64,000 nt of DNA from Ficedula albicollis (taxonomy: Eukaryota > Chordata > Aves > Passeriformes > Muscicapidae): the NCBI RefSeq assembly GCF_000247815.1, contig NC_021680.1:2582649-2646648 (forward strand). Direction: 5' to 3'. Shown piece by piece: positions 1 through 19,889 of the stretch. The notes beneath the pieces were generated by a model, which saw only the letters and a list, made by a program, of their open reading frames with translations, ran no database searches and was not told where the DNA came from. The position numbers were made by a program, and so were the translations under genes. Each line of letters opens with the position of its first letter. Position 1 is the first letter of the stretch.

Positions 1-474
<474 letters not shown>

Positions 475-894
475 ATTTCTATTTTAATTTTCCTAGTGAA
501 GAACTGTTATTCCTAATTCCCATATCTTTGCCTGAGAGCCCCTTAATTTCAAAATTATAATAATTTGGAGGGAGGGGGTTTACTTTCTCCATTTCAAAGA
601 GAAGCTTCTGCCTTTATTGGCAGACACCAGTCCTTCAGACCAGGACAGTTAGGAACAATGTGCTGGTCAGCTGTGTGTATTTCCCACTGCAGACACCAAG
701 ATAACCCAGCCCAGGCTGGGCTGAGATGGAGTGTGCTTCCATGGGGGAGATGATAAAGCAAACACGGCTGGAAGGTCTAAGCAGGAGGAGACGTGGTGCC
801 ACGTTCCAGACTTGTCATCATCCCTTTCAAAGGTTGTCTGCTTGGTCTTTAATTTCTGAGAAACTGCTGGAGTCTGCACCTGGGATGGGGCTAC
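475..894. other. Intergenic sequence, nothing recognised
   Basis: AT-rich at first (about 480-570), then ordinary mixed-composition sequence. I see no gene, RNA or repeat in it. Short reading frames here lack recognisable domains. Confidence 0.6.
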
Positions 895-1559
895 CCTGGA
901 TGTAGGGACAGACTGGGGAGTGAGATGCTGGAAAGCAGTGCTGCAGAGAGGGACCTGGAAGTCGTGGTCAATGAGAAGTTGAATGAGAGTCAGCAGTGCC
1001 CTGGCAGCCAGAAGGGCCAAACCTGTCCTGGGGGCATCAGACAAAGCTCTGCAGGCTGAGCCAGGGAGGGGATTGTCCTGCTCTGCACCTTGAATATCCA
1101 GTGCTCAATATATGAAAGACATAAAGCTGTTAGAGAGCATCCAGAGGAGGGCAATGGAGATGGTGGAGAGCCTTGAGGGGAAGCTGTATGAGGAGTGGCT
1201 GAGGGCACTCGCTCTGTTCAGCTGGAGGAGAGGAGAATAAAGGGGGGCCTTATCACAGTCCATAATTTCCTTGTGAGGGGAAGAGGAGGGGCAGGCACTG
1301 ATCTCTTCTCTGGCGTGACCAGTGATGGGACCTGAGGTTGTGCCAGGGGAGGTTTAAGTTCAGTATTAGAGAAAGGTTCCTCACCCAGAGGGTGGTTGGG
1401 CACTGGGACAGGCTCCCCAGGGAAGCAGTCACAGCACCAAGCCTGACAGAGATCAAGAAATATTTGGACACCCTTGGGGCTGTGCTGTGCAGGGCCAGGA
1501 GCTGGACTCGATGATCCTTGTGGGTGCCTCCTAACCCAGGATATTCTGTGATTCTGTGT
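895..1559 (+). mobile_element. CR1 non-LTR retrotransposon, 5'-truncated 3' fragment
   Basis: The stretch follows the 3' end of avian CR1 LINEs in order. It has a segment resembling the end of the reverse-transcriptase ORF (around 905-1030, including GCCCTGGCAGCCAGAAGGGC), then the 'TTAGAGAGCATCCAGAGGAG' region at about 1130-1150. Next come the 'CAGAGGGTGGTTGGGCACTG' region at 1386-1405 and 'GGACTCGATGATCCTTGTGG' near 1504-1523. It ends in the octamer tail ATTCTGTGATTCTGTG (1544-1559). CR1 elements lack poly-A tails and end in such octamers. Several stop codons and internal deletions show an old inactive copy. The 5' boundary is approximate. This element is the main evidence for an avian or other sauropsid source. 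Confidence 0.85.
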
Positions 1560-4500
1560 CCCCTGTGCCTCCTCCTCCCCTTTCCAGGTGGCAGCACAGG
1601 CTGTGGCTCCCGTGGTGGAGCAGCTCCACCTTTGCATGGCTGTTCTGTGTGTGGGAAAGGATTTCAAGAAACAATTGACCAAATGAAACCTCCGTAATGC
1701 TTCTAAATACTCAAACACATTAGACATGCCTGCCCAGCTCAGAGATAAATTAGAGCTATTATCACTAGAGCCCAGACAAACAAACGGAGGGCTCTCTCCA
1801 AACAAGCCATTCACTCAAGAGACTGGATTTACAAGGGTCATGGAAGCAGCACGAGCTGCAGGCACCTGCTTTCTGGAAACCTGTTTAAATTGGACATTTT
1901 GACTGGTGCAGGAGGGGAGAGAGCACACCCCTGCCCATTGGGATGTGGGGAGTCACATCCAAGCAGGGACTGTGCTGCTGGGGTGTACTAACAGGCATTC
2001 TGCTGTCTTCAGTCAAAGCTGGAAGTCGGAGACTGACCCATTCTGCTTTTCTCCCCCGTGATGGTTGGGAGATCAGGGGGTGCAGGAGCACGTCAGGGAC
2101 ACCAAGGCCACTTTGCTTTGCCCTTGGATTTTTGTGTCTGCTTCCAGTGAGGGATGGGGATCCAAGCTGGTGGTAAGATGGCATTGAGAGAGAGGTCAGT
2201 TCAAAGCAGCACCTTGCCTGGAAGGGTAAATGCAAGCCAGAGCGAGTATAGACATCCAGTCCCCATGCACGACCTCTGCCTGATGATGAATTTGCCACTT
2301 CCCTTGGTAACTGGACCTCCCAATTAACTATGCTCCCTGCTCAAAATTGTCTCTGATTTCCCATGCAAGGCTCCCTCTCTCAGCCTTGTCAAGCCTCACT
2401 ATTTATTTTGGGTTTAGCTGCTTACTGTGCCTTTTACCTGGGAGCCTAACGAACATGCCAATCTCAGCTATTTTCACTCTGTGGGTATCTGGGATCAAGT
2501 CACGACGAAGATTTTCTTTGACTGCTGAGCAGACAGAGCCCTTTCAGTCTTTTGCAGGGTTGAGCACAGGCAGAGCAGAAGCTGTGCTTGCCACTGCCTT
2601 GAGCATCTCCTAGTGCGTGGGATTTTATTTAAAGTCCCAGCCTCTGGACTTGCACCATTACAAGGACCTTTTTTTTTTTTAGAAACCTGAAAACACAACC
2701 TAAAAGACAAACAAAAATGATAATAATTTGGAGATTTTGTTGTTTTGTTTTTTTTTTTAAAGGCATCAGGAGTTGTGTGTTCTTTATGTTTATTGTGAGC
2801 AGAAGAGACTTGGTGGCTCGGTGAATAATTTGCAAAGATGCAAACTGCTGAGGAGACACCATGGGGCTCAGGGGTGTCCCCTTCCATCCTGTGTGGCTCC
2901 TGCAGGCAAGGCAAACACTGTCCCAAAATCCCCACAGCTCTTCTCTCTGCATGGTACCAAGGTGGGTTTAGTTAATGTGGGTGGCCTCTGTGGCCTTTGA
3001 CAGCTCTGAATTTCAAGCCTTCATCATCTGCAGGTTCTTCTGTGTTGCTGGGCAGGCTGAAAGGCACAAGTGGCCTCACCACCAGTGCACATGGAGAGAG
3101 ATGGAGTTTATTTTCTGGCTTCCTCCGAGGGTCAGAGGTCCACTGCACTGTGTCAGCCTCTCTCAGCTGAGCTAATGTGTCTCAGCTATCCCATGGATTT
3201 GGCTTTCTTCATCTTCCACTGTGTTTTTCACCCTGGCACTCCTGGTATAAACCAGGAATGTTTCACATTCAAAGAGAAAGGCGTCTTGTCTAAAAAATAC
3301 TGAAATTATGTGTTCTCCCTAAATTCATTCCTCTTTCTATACTTCCTCACAGAAAAGAAATTTGTGAAACTGGATCCAGAACAATAGTAGCTTTGGTGGC
3401 TGAACCAAGCTGGTTTTCTGTTGATTTAAAGCAAGTTCTCCTAATTGCAGCCTGCCCCTCTTAAATTTCTCCAGCCCTTGCAGTGAAGATCTACTTCATT
3501 TACCATTTCCAAACTTCAAGAGCTAGGTACCAAAATGGATTCCAAATGGATTTTGTTATTCTTCCATAAAAGAATCAAGGTGGCGTTCAGGCCCTGAAAT
3601 GCTTGGCTATTTACTGAATGAAACAAAAAGCCGCAGCAAATAAGGTTTGTTGAAAAAAAAAAAAAAAAAAGTGAAAGATGTGTGTGCCCATATGTCCCAC
3701 ATGCAGAAGTTCATGTTTCCTACAAGGTGAAGGAAAGCTCCGTTTGTAGCACACACCTGTGGTGATTGTATTTGCTTCAAACTTACCACATGAGGCCTAA
3801 ATGAGGGTGTCAATAAAATATTCCATGGTGGGCACATAAGAGAGCAGTGACTTGTGTTTTATGAAATGATCCAAGGGGTAGAGAGGAGATGGGTTGTGTC
3901 CATGGAGGGGCTGCTTTGCCCTCAATTTCAGAGAGGAGTGCTTGAAGATGCCCAGCTCTGCTCCTGTCCTGGTACCCAGGTTCTAAGGGGCAGGAGAGAC
4001 ACTGGTAGGGGCTCAGCTCCTCGGAAAATTATTTTTCTTATTCATGTGATGGCAAGGGAGAATTTTGTGTTTAGAGGCCAGTGAATTAATGAATTGGAAC
4101 ACAAAGAATCCAACTTGCATTCATTATTTTCTGTAAAACAAACACAGTCTTGACTTTCATTTACTGCAGAAGCGTTTGAGAGGTTATCCTAGCAGGCACC
4201 AGAGCTGCAGCCAGTGAAACCCTGCAAGAAAGAGTCCATGCCTCAGGCAGGAGACAGACAGACAGACAGAATAAGGCAAACAGAAGCAGTGACTGGTATT
4301 GGAGCACATTTAAAAGAGCCAAAGAACAGAGCTGGGGCCGTGGGGAACCCCAGGCCATAGAACCACCCTCCTTCCTCCCACAGCAATGCTCTTAACATTG
4401 ACCAAGACACGATCGTTCATGTGTTGCCCCTGGAGTCAGCGGCTGAAAAGCACTTTATGAGGCAGCAGGAAACACAATGGGCTATTATTTTTAGGCTAGA

Positions 4501-5405
4501 GCCATTCACACATTTTCTCGGCAAAAAATGGGTACCCTCCCTTTTTGGTGTGTTTAGTTGTTTGTGCTCTAATATTCCCTGCCCACCCAGCATCTGACAA
4601 AATGAGATGCTGGTCTTGTCTGGGGAGGTAAAATAGTGCAAATTAGCATCACCGGGAAAGCCTTTGGGTCTGAACCTGAGCGCTGGGCTTCTGCTGTAGC
4701 TCCGTGTCCAAAGCAGTGCAGCTAATGGCCAGAGGCTGCAGGGAAGTTTGGACACAGACTGCAGCTCCTTCTCCCAAGAAATGCTCTCCCCAATGGATTA
4801 GAAGAAGCTTCCCTGGCAAACTGGGAAGGAGTCCAAGCTGGGGAGCTGGTGTGATAGGAACTGACAGGGCTGGAAATTTGATTTCTGACTCTTTGTGCGT
4901 GTATTTCTTGTGAAAGAAGAGGGAGAGGGAGCCAGGGGTACTTTGAATCCTGCAATCATTAAAACCAATTCCACTTTTCCTGCCCCTGCCCACCTCCTGA
5001 TATGTGTGTGAAACAATCTTTACAGCTACACAGCCATCAGATGGTATCGACCCTGCGGTGGAAATTGCTATTGACTGCTGCTGGTGCTGCTCTCTGCACT
5101 TCCGTGGCTTTTAAAGCGACACTCTTCAGGTGATTTCACTTTGCACATGATACAGCCCGAGAAGCACTGCCTGAAACGGGATGGGAAGGGCTGTGTGGGA
5201 TTCGTGTGTGCGACAAACACCGTCAGCACCCCCTGGCCACAGGAAGGGTGTTTGAGCAAGTGGGAAGAGATGCTCCTGCAGGAGCACTTGTCTAATGGGA
5301 AGATTCAGAAACCTGATTTTTTTTTTTTATTTGGTCCATCATGAAAGGATTCCTGTGTTCCGCTACTGTTTTTTTCTGCTGCAATGCTAACACAAAGCCA
5401 CCACC
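1560..5405. other. Intergenic sequence upstream of PBX1, no gene seen
   Basis: Unique-looking sequence with T-runs around 2670 and 2750 and an A-run ending near 3670. A short GACA tetranucleotide repeat lies near 4255-4270. Reading frames are short, overlap on both strands and carry no domain I recognise. I see no exon with convincing splice sites. Confidence 0.5.
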
Positions 5406-5587
5406 ATTCTTCTACCCCTGTGGGTAGGATCCATCCAATTCTACATCAGCTGAGGATGAGATACATTGATTTCTTGTTCAAACAGTGGGGACCTGGGATG
5501 ACTCTTCTCCCCGATTCTTCTACCCCTGTGGGTAGGATCCATCCAATTCTACATCAGCTGAGGATGAGATACATTGATTTCTTGTTC
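5406..5587. repeat. Two-copy duplication (74 bp) around a copied 31-nt segment
   Basis: Bases 5406-5479 and 5514-5587 are the same 74-bp sequence, beginning ATTCTTCTACCCCTG and ending TTTCTTGTTC. The 34-base spacer 5480-5513 starts with 31 bases that occur again, identical, at 6519-6549 (AAACAGTGGGGACCTGGGAT and onward). The structure is therefore a tandem duplication with a templated insert from about 1 kb away. Either polymerase template switching or an assembly chimaera could produce it. Confidence 0.9.
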
Positions 5588-8500
5588 TAAGGGGCACCTC
5601 TGATTCCATTTTACAAATTCTGTCTCATCTGCTCTGGGTTCCAATGAAAAAAAAAAAAGTTGGAAATAATAATATTTGCCTTTGATGCAAGTGTTTTGTG
5701 CAGCTTAAAGAGCTCCTCTCTCTCACAGAGCCTTTGGTCCCTGGCTTCAACCACACAGCACTGTGCGGGAGCAGCAGCTGGCCAGATGTGTCAAGTGCCT
5801 GTGTGCAAGGAGTTCCCTTTCTTGTTGTCTGGAGCAGTGACTGCCTAAAGCTTCCGAGCCAGCCCCTTAGCTTGAATGCAAATAACCAGTGCTATTAGCT
5901 CTGAGCACTCCCTGACAGCCTTGATTTCAGGTCACAAGACTGGCAGGCTGCTGAGGTGTCAGGAGACGTGCCTGGCATTTCCCTGCTCTCCAGCCCCAGC
6001 CCTCGGAGCTGCTCTCACTGCTTTACACCGAGCCTTGATGTTCATGTGAGGAGTGTGACTCCTCTCAGCCTGGCTCAGCTGAGCAGGGGGTAGAAGTGGG
6101 AATAGGAAGGGCTGGATGTTGAGAGCATTTCTTGGTGGGATAGTTTGTATTCCCGGCCCCAAGCACTGAGCAGGCTGGGAAGGGAGATGGGGTTAACTTG
6201 AATTCAGCAGACCCAGGCAGAGCTCAGGGATTTGCCACAGAGGCTGTAAAAGGCCTGACCTAGGAAGGGGTTTAACATGCCAAACACTGCCCTGCATGCC
6301 TGGGGAGAAAGTACAGGACACCCGGGGTGGGCACATGGCCCTTTGCATCTGCTGCTCACCCCTGGGATGGCCACAGGTCAGGCATGTCAGATGTGAGAGG
6401 GACTGATGGCCTTTGCCTCTCTCATGGCAGGTTGTATCTCCCAGCACACTGCTCCCATCTCTCTCCTCCCACCCACTCCCATCCAGCTCCTGGCAGCCTG
6501 GTACTGCCTGTTCTGTGGAAACAGTGGGGACCTGGGATGACTCTTCTCCTCCCCATTCCTCCTTGGACTCTCTCACTGACTTTCTTTCTGTCCTGGTTCT
6601 TGTGTTGCTCCAGACCCAGACCATCCAACCAGGGAAAGAATACATAGCTGGGAGAAGGGGCTGGACAGCCTGGAACACAGGAGTTGTTTCAGCTCTTTTA
6701 TTTGAGGCCAGGGCAATGTGAGCCAAGTGGGATCTTCCCAGCCTGCACCTTGAAATCCAGGACTTCTGTGAGTTAAATTGGCACTTCTAAAAATTAGAAA
6801 GCCAGGTCTTTACAGTGAGTTAAATTGCTACTGCTTCAAATGAGATTTATTAATTTGCATCCTTTGAGAACTTTCCCCAGTATGAGCCTGGGGGAAAAGC
6901 AGCATGTTAGAGTTGTCAGTAGCTTTTTGATTGTTATGTGTCCTTTTGTCTTCCCCATTGCCAGAACCACAATGCCACCATTGTTTTTCCAGACTTCTGT
7001 CCCCATCCCTTGGACACCTTGACTTTTGTGCTTGCTAAATGGAGGCTGGGAAGGCTGAAGCTGCTGCTAAAGTAGGCCAGTGTGGGAGGCTGAAGGCTCG
7101 TTCCACAGCGTGTCCAACAGCTCCACCTCCTCTGGTCCAACAGGACCTCCTTCCAAAGCCACAATCCCAGTGAACTTGCCTTTCCATTCTCAGGGCTGTG
7201 GCTTTCCCTGCTGTGCCACTCCTGGAATGTGAGTGTAGGTGGCTTTGGGCTCACTGCAAGATGTGAACAGTGCTCTGCAGGCTTTGCTCTGCTTCAGAGG
7301 TGGTGACAACCTGTCCCTTTCTGGCTTCCCCTCTGGAGCACTGTGCCAGGAAGGACAGGGTGCTCCCCCAGCCCAGCTTCCAGCTCCACATGTCCCACAG
7401 TAACCAGGTGCTGCTGGAGTGTACGTGTGTCCTTATCAAACAAGCAGCCTTTGATAGTTTCTCTTTCTTCCGGGCTTAACCTGCCTAAGTCTTTTTGGGG
7501 TGAGATACGATATGCGACTTGACAGCAATTCGAGGTGAGGTTTTTTCCTCCTGGGAAAGCATGGCAAGAAATTAAGCTTTGCAGGTTTTCTGCCTAGTCG
7601 ACCAAGCAACGAAAAGTCCTTGGTGAACTTGGGTTGGGTCTGGGGATAGGAGAGCTACTGCTGTGATTTGTGGTTATTCTCTCTGCAGCACTGCCTCCGT
7701 AGTCACAAGTGAGAGGCAAGTGGTTTTGACACCTCTTTACGACCTGGGAGCCACAGGGAAGTAGTGGTGACTTGTGTTCTGGAAAGACAAGGTCATTGAC
7801 AAGGTGGTGCAAGCAGCTTTGGTTCGTCTGGCCATGCTAGTACCCAAATATTTTCAATTCATGGCAATTAAAGTGAACATCCTAGTTCTAGGCTGCTGGG
7901 TATTCGAGAGTGGGTGCTTCCCAAGGTGCTGTGCAACACAGGGATGTTACAGGGAAAGCTGTTGATAAAAGCAATAGTGGAAATGGATGTGCAGTTTGAA
8001 GCCTATCTGTCCTACAACCTTCAGGGCCTGCCAGGGGACATGTTTCCTGGGCTGTGAAAAACCAATATGGGACACAATCATATATCAGTGATTGTATCGA
8101 TCACTGTCTCAGACCCTTCCAGTCCAAGGACACCAGCACCTTTTGGAGAGGAGGTGTTGCCTCTGCTCTGGCAGTCTGGGGAGGGTGGGGAATGTGTGGC
8201 AGTGCTGGTGTGCGAGGGGAGTGACTCTCCTTTAGGGAATGCTGGGTCCATACTCAAGCCAATTAGTAGAATGGAGCTGAGCAAAGTACAGAAGGGACCT
8301 GACTGATAATAAGCGAAACACTCAAATATGGGAAGTTGGGGAAGAAGCCAAATGAAAATGAAATGAAAGGCTAAGGTCCAACTACAGCAGTTGTGCAAAA
8401 AGGATGGGACAGCTGATAATGGGAAAGCCTGCAGGAACAATGGGTCAAACCCCCCAGGAGAGAGACTGAAGGAATCTGTGAACAAGCCAAGCAGGGTCAG

Positions 8501-11084
8501 GGGGGGTTGATGGAAAAGCGTTTCAGTAAATTGGAGCTGCTGGCTTGCTTACCACCACAGAGACCTGTGTCTCTCACTGTGACCTCTTTGCTCAGTGCTT
8601 TGTGGTCATGGCACAGTAGGGCCCTGACCCAGGGAGCAGAAAGGGGCTCCTTGGCAGACCTTTGCCTGGGAGGACACTTCTCACCAGCTCTAGTGCTGCA
8701 GAGGGGCCAATGGTGTTGGTTCTATCCCCCAGCTCAGCGCTGGTGAGAACTGTCTTTGGGGACAGCCTTGGACCCCCCTTTTATGAAGGTGGTGCCAGAA
8801 ACCTGTGGCTGAGCCTCTTCAACGGCAGCCTTCCTTAATCTGGGAAATCCATGGAAAACTCAGGAGAGGAAAAACAACTTCTGACTGCAGATGAACTCCA
8901 TAAAGACCATTTGAAGGGAGATGGTGTGGTGGAAAATATTCCAAAAACCAGAAGTCTGTGTCTGAGATGCAAAGAAAGTCATTCTAGTTAGCTCTAGCTC
9001 ATGTGAGGCAGCAGGGAATTCTTTCACAGACACTGTGACCAAGGCAGGTATTCCATGAGACCTTGGGAGTGAGAACCTGGGCTCTTGCTGGTGGTTCCCA
9101 AAGGTAAGACCCTCCTTTCTCTTGGCTCTCCATGTTCCAGTCTGTACAAGAAGCCTGCTGGTAAACCTCAGTAAATCACCTGCAAACAGGCTTTCCAAAA
9201 AAAGAGAGCCCATCCTGATGGTGGTGAAGGGGTCTAAAGGTCTCGTTAGGAGGCTTGACTTGTGAGAGCTCATGGAGAAGCTGTGGAATACAGTCATGTG
9301 TTCATACCTCTAATGCGGCTCTTTCTCCTTTTTTTAAGCGCTGCACAAATGTGAGATTCTCAAGATAAAAGTGAATTTAACAGCTATTTGTATCCTTTGA
9401 GGAACATCAGTACTGGTTGAAAGAGGGTAAAAGACCTTTTTTGTTGAGTCTGGAATGGACCTGCTTTTATTGGAGGACTCTATGACTGCTTTTGTTGCTA
9501 TTTCCACTGATAGCTTTTACCTGACTTGTTTTCAAAATCCTTGTTGGATTTTTTTTTTTTTTCCTGTCTTGAAAAACTGCATTTCCTTGCTGAAATTCAA
9601 GTTTGGGGTCTGGAAGAATGTCCAAAATGATTTTGCAGATGGCTTGCTGTGGTATAGAAGTTCCAGAAATAGGACATTCTGTAAGGGAAGTCACCTGTTT
9701 ATTTCCAGGAGGGTAGACAATTTATTTTAAACAATGCCATTTTCTTTTCAATTATAGACGTTTTTGTGGAAAAAAATTGCAGCAGTCTCTAAGAAAGAGC
9801 ACGTGACCACAATTAAAGGATGTGCTGTGCTGTATCAGAAGGTAGCATTTAAACCAGGGAAAGTCTGAATATTGGCTATAACTCATTGTAATTATACCAT
9901 CTATTTCAAACATGTAAATATGTTTGGTAGCACTTACATGTTTATGTCAGCTATTGGGAAAAGATGTTTTTCTTTTTGGTAAACTTCTGGCGGTAGGAAT
10001 TTTGTTACTTGTATTTGAATACGTAACAAACAATTTATACACTGCAATTTTTTTTGCATGAATAGAATTCATTCCCCACACTTGTGGTTGTAGGATTTTG
10101 CCTGCAGTTAGGTTACTTATGATAATCTAATGAATAGGTAACATTAATTAGCAATGTATTAATTAAGACATGTATTTCTTAATAGAACAGACCATGACCA
10201 TGGCAGAGTTGGTGTGATGCAGCTGTTGAAGGTGAGGCTGGGAATGGAATGAGTGGGAATGGAATGAGTGGGAATATATTTCTGGCTCTTCCCATCTTTA
10301 CTGGGATCAGTGGTATTTAGCTCATTTTGAAAGGGCTTTGATCCCCAGGTTGAGATCCCTGCAGAAGACCTAAAGTCTAACACACAAACCCTGCAAAAAC
10401 CTGAAGGCTGATTTAACCTGGCACCTGGAGTGAAGCAGTGTCTCTGCTCAAATTGATGAGAAAAGTCCCTTTGCTTCTGGATCCTTCGCCAGGGGAAATC
10501 ATTCTGAGCCTATTTCCCGTCCCTTTGACATTTTGTCTTATCAAAAGCCAAAGGAGTAAGGAAGAAGGTTAATGACTAAATTGACAAATAAACAATCAGT
10601 TCAAAGCAACAAGACATTTCCAGGAAAATTTTAGAATTTCCTCTGGAAACCAGTTAGGAATGTAAACACTGCCACACTTCAATATAAAGGAGACCATCTA
10701 TAGGGCACTCATTGTGTTACAGGGACTGTGACTGCCTGGGAAATAGAAATTGGGTTTTCCATGGAAAATTTTCTGTTAGAGGAAAATTGCAGAAGAGGGA
10801 GGAAAATTAATTTGGTGAATGAAGAAGGGCGTGGCCAACGTGGTGTCTGAGGTAGAGCCCTTCTGTCGGTGTGAGGTATGATCTGTGCACTGTCTGGCTC
10901 TGGGAGGTCAGGTTTGGGGCAGCGAAGCATAAAGGAAATGTTTAAGGAGTCCCAGGCCAGGAAACTGCTTCTCATGCCAGCGGCTTCATGAGTGTTGAGC
11001 GATGGTGACAGTGGGACGCTTCCCTCGCGCTCGGAGAACAAGAGAGTGTGTTTGGCCTTCGTTTCCAAGGGCTCCACTTTGCCA
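5588..11084. other. Intergenic sequence, no gene seen
   Basis: Mixed-composition DNA with an AT-rich block at about 9740-10190 that may be old regulatory or simply AT-rich DNA. The second copy of the 31-nt segment found in the 5.4-kb duplication lies at 6519-6549. A small tandem repeat (GGGAATGGAATGAGT type) occurs near 10240-10275. No supported exon or RNA gene was found. Confidence 0.5.
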
Positions 11085-11300
11085 CAGTAATGGTGCATTA
11101 ACAACAGCTTGATTTTCATTTAATAAATAATAGGAATTACGCTGTGACGCGGCCAAGATTTTAAACAAGAGGCTCCCATAAACATTTTCTGCAGGAATCT
11201 GTGATAAACCAAAGATAGCGCTCGACGTACTCGGGGGGAGTGGGGACGCCAGACTTGGACGCTGTCCATCTGCTACGCCATCGAAACAAAACCACTTTAT
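11085..11300. promoter_or_regulatory. Candidate upstream conserved noncoding block
   Basis: An AT-rich stretch with TAAT-type homeodomain cores (for example CATTTAATAAATAATAGG) lies close to retained CpGs (GTGACGCGGCC, AGCGCTCGACGTACTC). CpGs usually decay in neutral vertebrate DNA, so this mix is typical of constrained regulatory elements near developmental genes. It lies about 4.7 kb upstream of the PBX1 start, including the 2-kb poly-C tract. This is inference from composition; no alignment was possible. Confidence 0.25.
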
Positions 11301-12989
11301 AATAACCACAGAGGAGAGGAAGCGAGGCAGCTTGGCACATACACTTACACTATGTGTGGTGGAAATGTTTATTCTTTATTTCAGAAAGATTTAGTGGGTG
11401 TAGAGATAATAGAGCATAGTGCTCACTTGTGTCTTGGGGAAGGAGGGGTGATGGTGTTTGGGTTTTAAGGGAGTCCAGTGTCGGCTCCCATGGGGAATAT
11501 TTTCCGTAATACCTATTGCAATCTCATGCACTTGGAAGGCAGGAGGAGACAGAGGAATGAAATGTGCTTTTCAGGAGAGGTCTTGTAAAGGCCCCAGGAT
11601 TAGTTATCTCTGACAGGAAGGATTTTAAAACTCCAGCAGACAGCAGAGGCAGAATCCTGGCCACTTCGGCACTGGCACGTAGATCCTTGAAGGTCCTGTG
11701 CTGGGATGCTTCCCTTGGAGCAGCTTGGAGGGCCTCCAGGCTCCTGCTTTCTCCAGCCTGATGTGCTGAGGCATCACACCGTGGCTTGGAAAATAGGGAA
11801 GGATCTTCAAAACAAGAGCCAGGAGGGTCAGCAGGCCACTGCACCCCATAGTCCACAACGTCCCCGTCATCGTGCTCTCTTTCCCCTGCGCACACTCAGC
11901 TCTGCTGCACTGCCTGTCCTTGGAGCAACTCAAAATCAAACCCAAAAGACCCTGGGCTGACCTGTGGGGGTGGGAGAGTGCCTGCCAGGGTTTGAGACAG
12001 CAAATGTCTAGACTTGGTATGTGAGCAAGCAAGTGAAGGGATGACTAAGTGTCTGAAAGTTTGGACCTTTGGAGAGAAGTCCCTTGGCTCTTCATTTCTT
12101 GGATACAGTTCTGCTTCCTGTGGAGCCATGGAGATGATAATATTTTTTCTCCTCTTTCCTCCCCTTTTCAGAAAAGTAAAAAAGTATACAGATATGTCTT
12201 GGGTGAGAAAGCAGAAACCTTTGAAAAATTTTGGCAAATCAAGACACATGAAGAACGTGTTGAGTGAAACATTTCAGAGCGACAAAAATCAAAACATCTC
12301 ACTGCGCCTTCAACCGCTTTAAAACATTTTAATGGTTCGAAAGGAAATTTCAAAATGAGAAGTCGTGTTTTGCTTAAAACACTGGAAAGTGTTTCATTAA
12401 AAACGAAGAGTGGAAGCAAAACAATTGCCTTATATATTTTTCTCTCTTTAATGAACTTGATGGGTCTTTCCCCACCCGGTGCAGAAGTCAGGAGCTGGGA
12501 CTAGACACATCTTCCAGGGTGTTACATGGTGCCTGGAGTTGGCATCCTTGGATCTGACAAAGGGACAACCTGATGAAGCCATTTGCCATGCAAGAAACTC
12601 TTGAATCACTGTAACTGTTTTATTTATCCATTTTCAAATGCAAATTTGCAGGCCAGCCCAGTCCCAGGGCCATGCCTGCTGACCAGCTGATGCCTACAGA
12701 GAACTTTCCAGACACAGCACAGACTGAGATGCCAGGGAATGAAGAAAGGTGCTGGGGAAGTCCTTCCTCTCCAGAATGCTGTGAGATGTAGGTTGGAATG
12801 GTCTTGGTGGCCTTGGGATCTCTGGTGGCTCTTGCTGTGCTGTTTGAGGACATCAAGCGTGGGATGTGGCACCGCTGGCCTGTGTAATGTGCTTGGGAAA
12901 GAGAGAGATTAACAGCAGCAGTCCTAAACTGGAAGGGACCACAGTGGGTCATCTGTCCAAGGTTTAGAGAGAGAAACAGCACCATGAAG
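11301..12989. other. Intergenic sequence, no gene seen
   Basis: No exon is recognised. An AT-rich part at about 12130-12450 has the look of possibly conserved noncoding DNA but shows no decisive motif. Short frames on both strands have no recognisable domains. Confidence 0.45.
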
Positions 12990-15972
<2,983 letters not shown>

Positions 15973-16134
15973 ATGGGTGACCAGCCGCGGCTGATGCACA
16001 CGCACAGCGGGGTGGGGATGCCGGGGCACCCGGGCCTGTCCCAGCACATGCAGGATGGACCAGGCGGGGCGGAGGGGGAGGCAGGCAGGAAGCAGGACAT
16101 CGGAGACATCTTACAGCAGATCATGACCATCACG
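15973..16134 (+). CDS. PBX1: PBX1 coding exon 1 (3' end missing)
   Basis: These 54 codons encode the N-terminus of a PBX TALE homeodomain transcription factor, a nuclear DNA-binding partner of HOX and MEIS/PREP proteins. The translation begins [20 protein letters not shown] and ends [16 protein letters not shown], the invariant start of the PBC-A domain that binds MEIS/PREP. The 54 codons to MTIT equal the length I recall for mammalian PBX1, with no indel. PBX2 and PBX3 have quite different N-termini. I chose the ATG at 15973 because its context is strong (G at -3, G at +4) and it aligns with the PBX1 start; the in-frame ATG at 15937 has a weak context. After 16134 the expected DQSLDEAQA codons, the AG of the next Arg codon and the GT donor are absent. 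Reading on gives about 20 lysine-rich residues and a stop at 16195-16197. I take this as local sequence loss. A PBX4-type paralogue is the main alternative identity. Confidence 0.85.
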
Positions 16135-19867
<3,733 letters not shown>

Positions 19868-19889
19868 TTTTTTTTTTTTTTTTTTTTTT

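Noticed and set aside
5406..5587. CRISPR-like direct repeats with a spacer
   Set aside because: Only two 74-bp copies in vertebrate DNA, with the spacer copied from nearby sequence; not an array.
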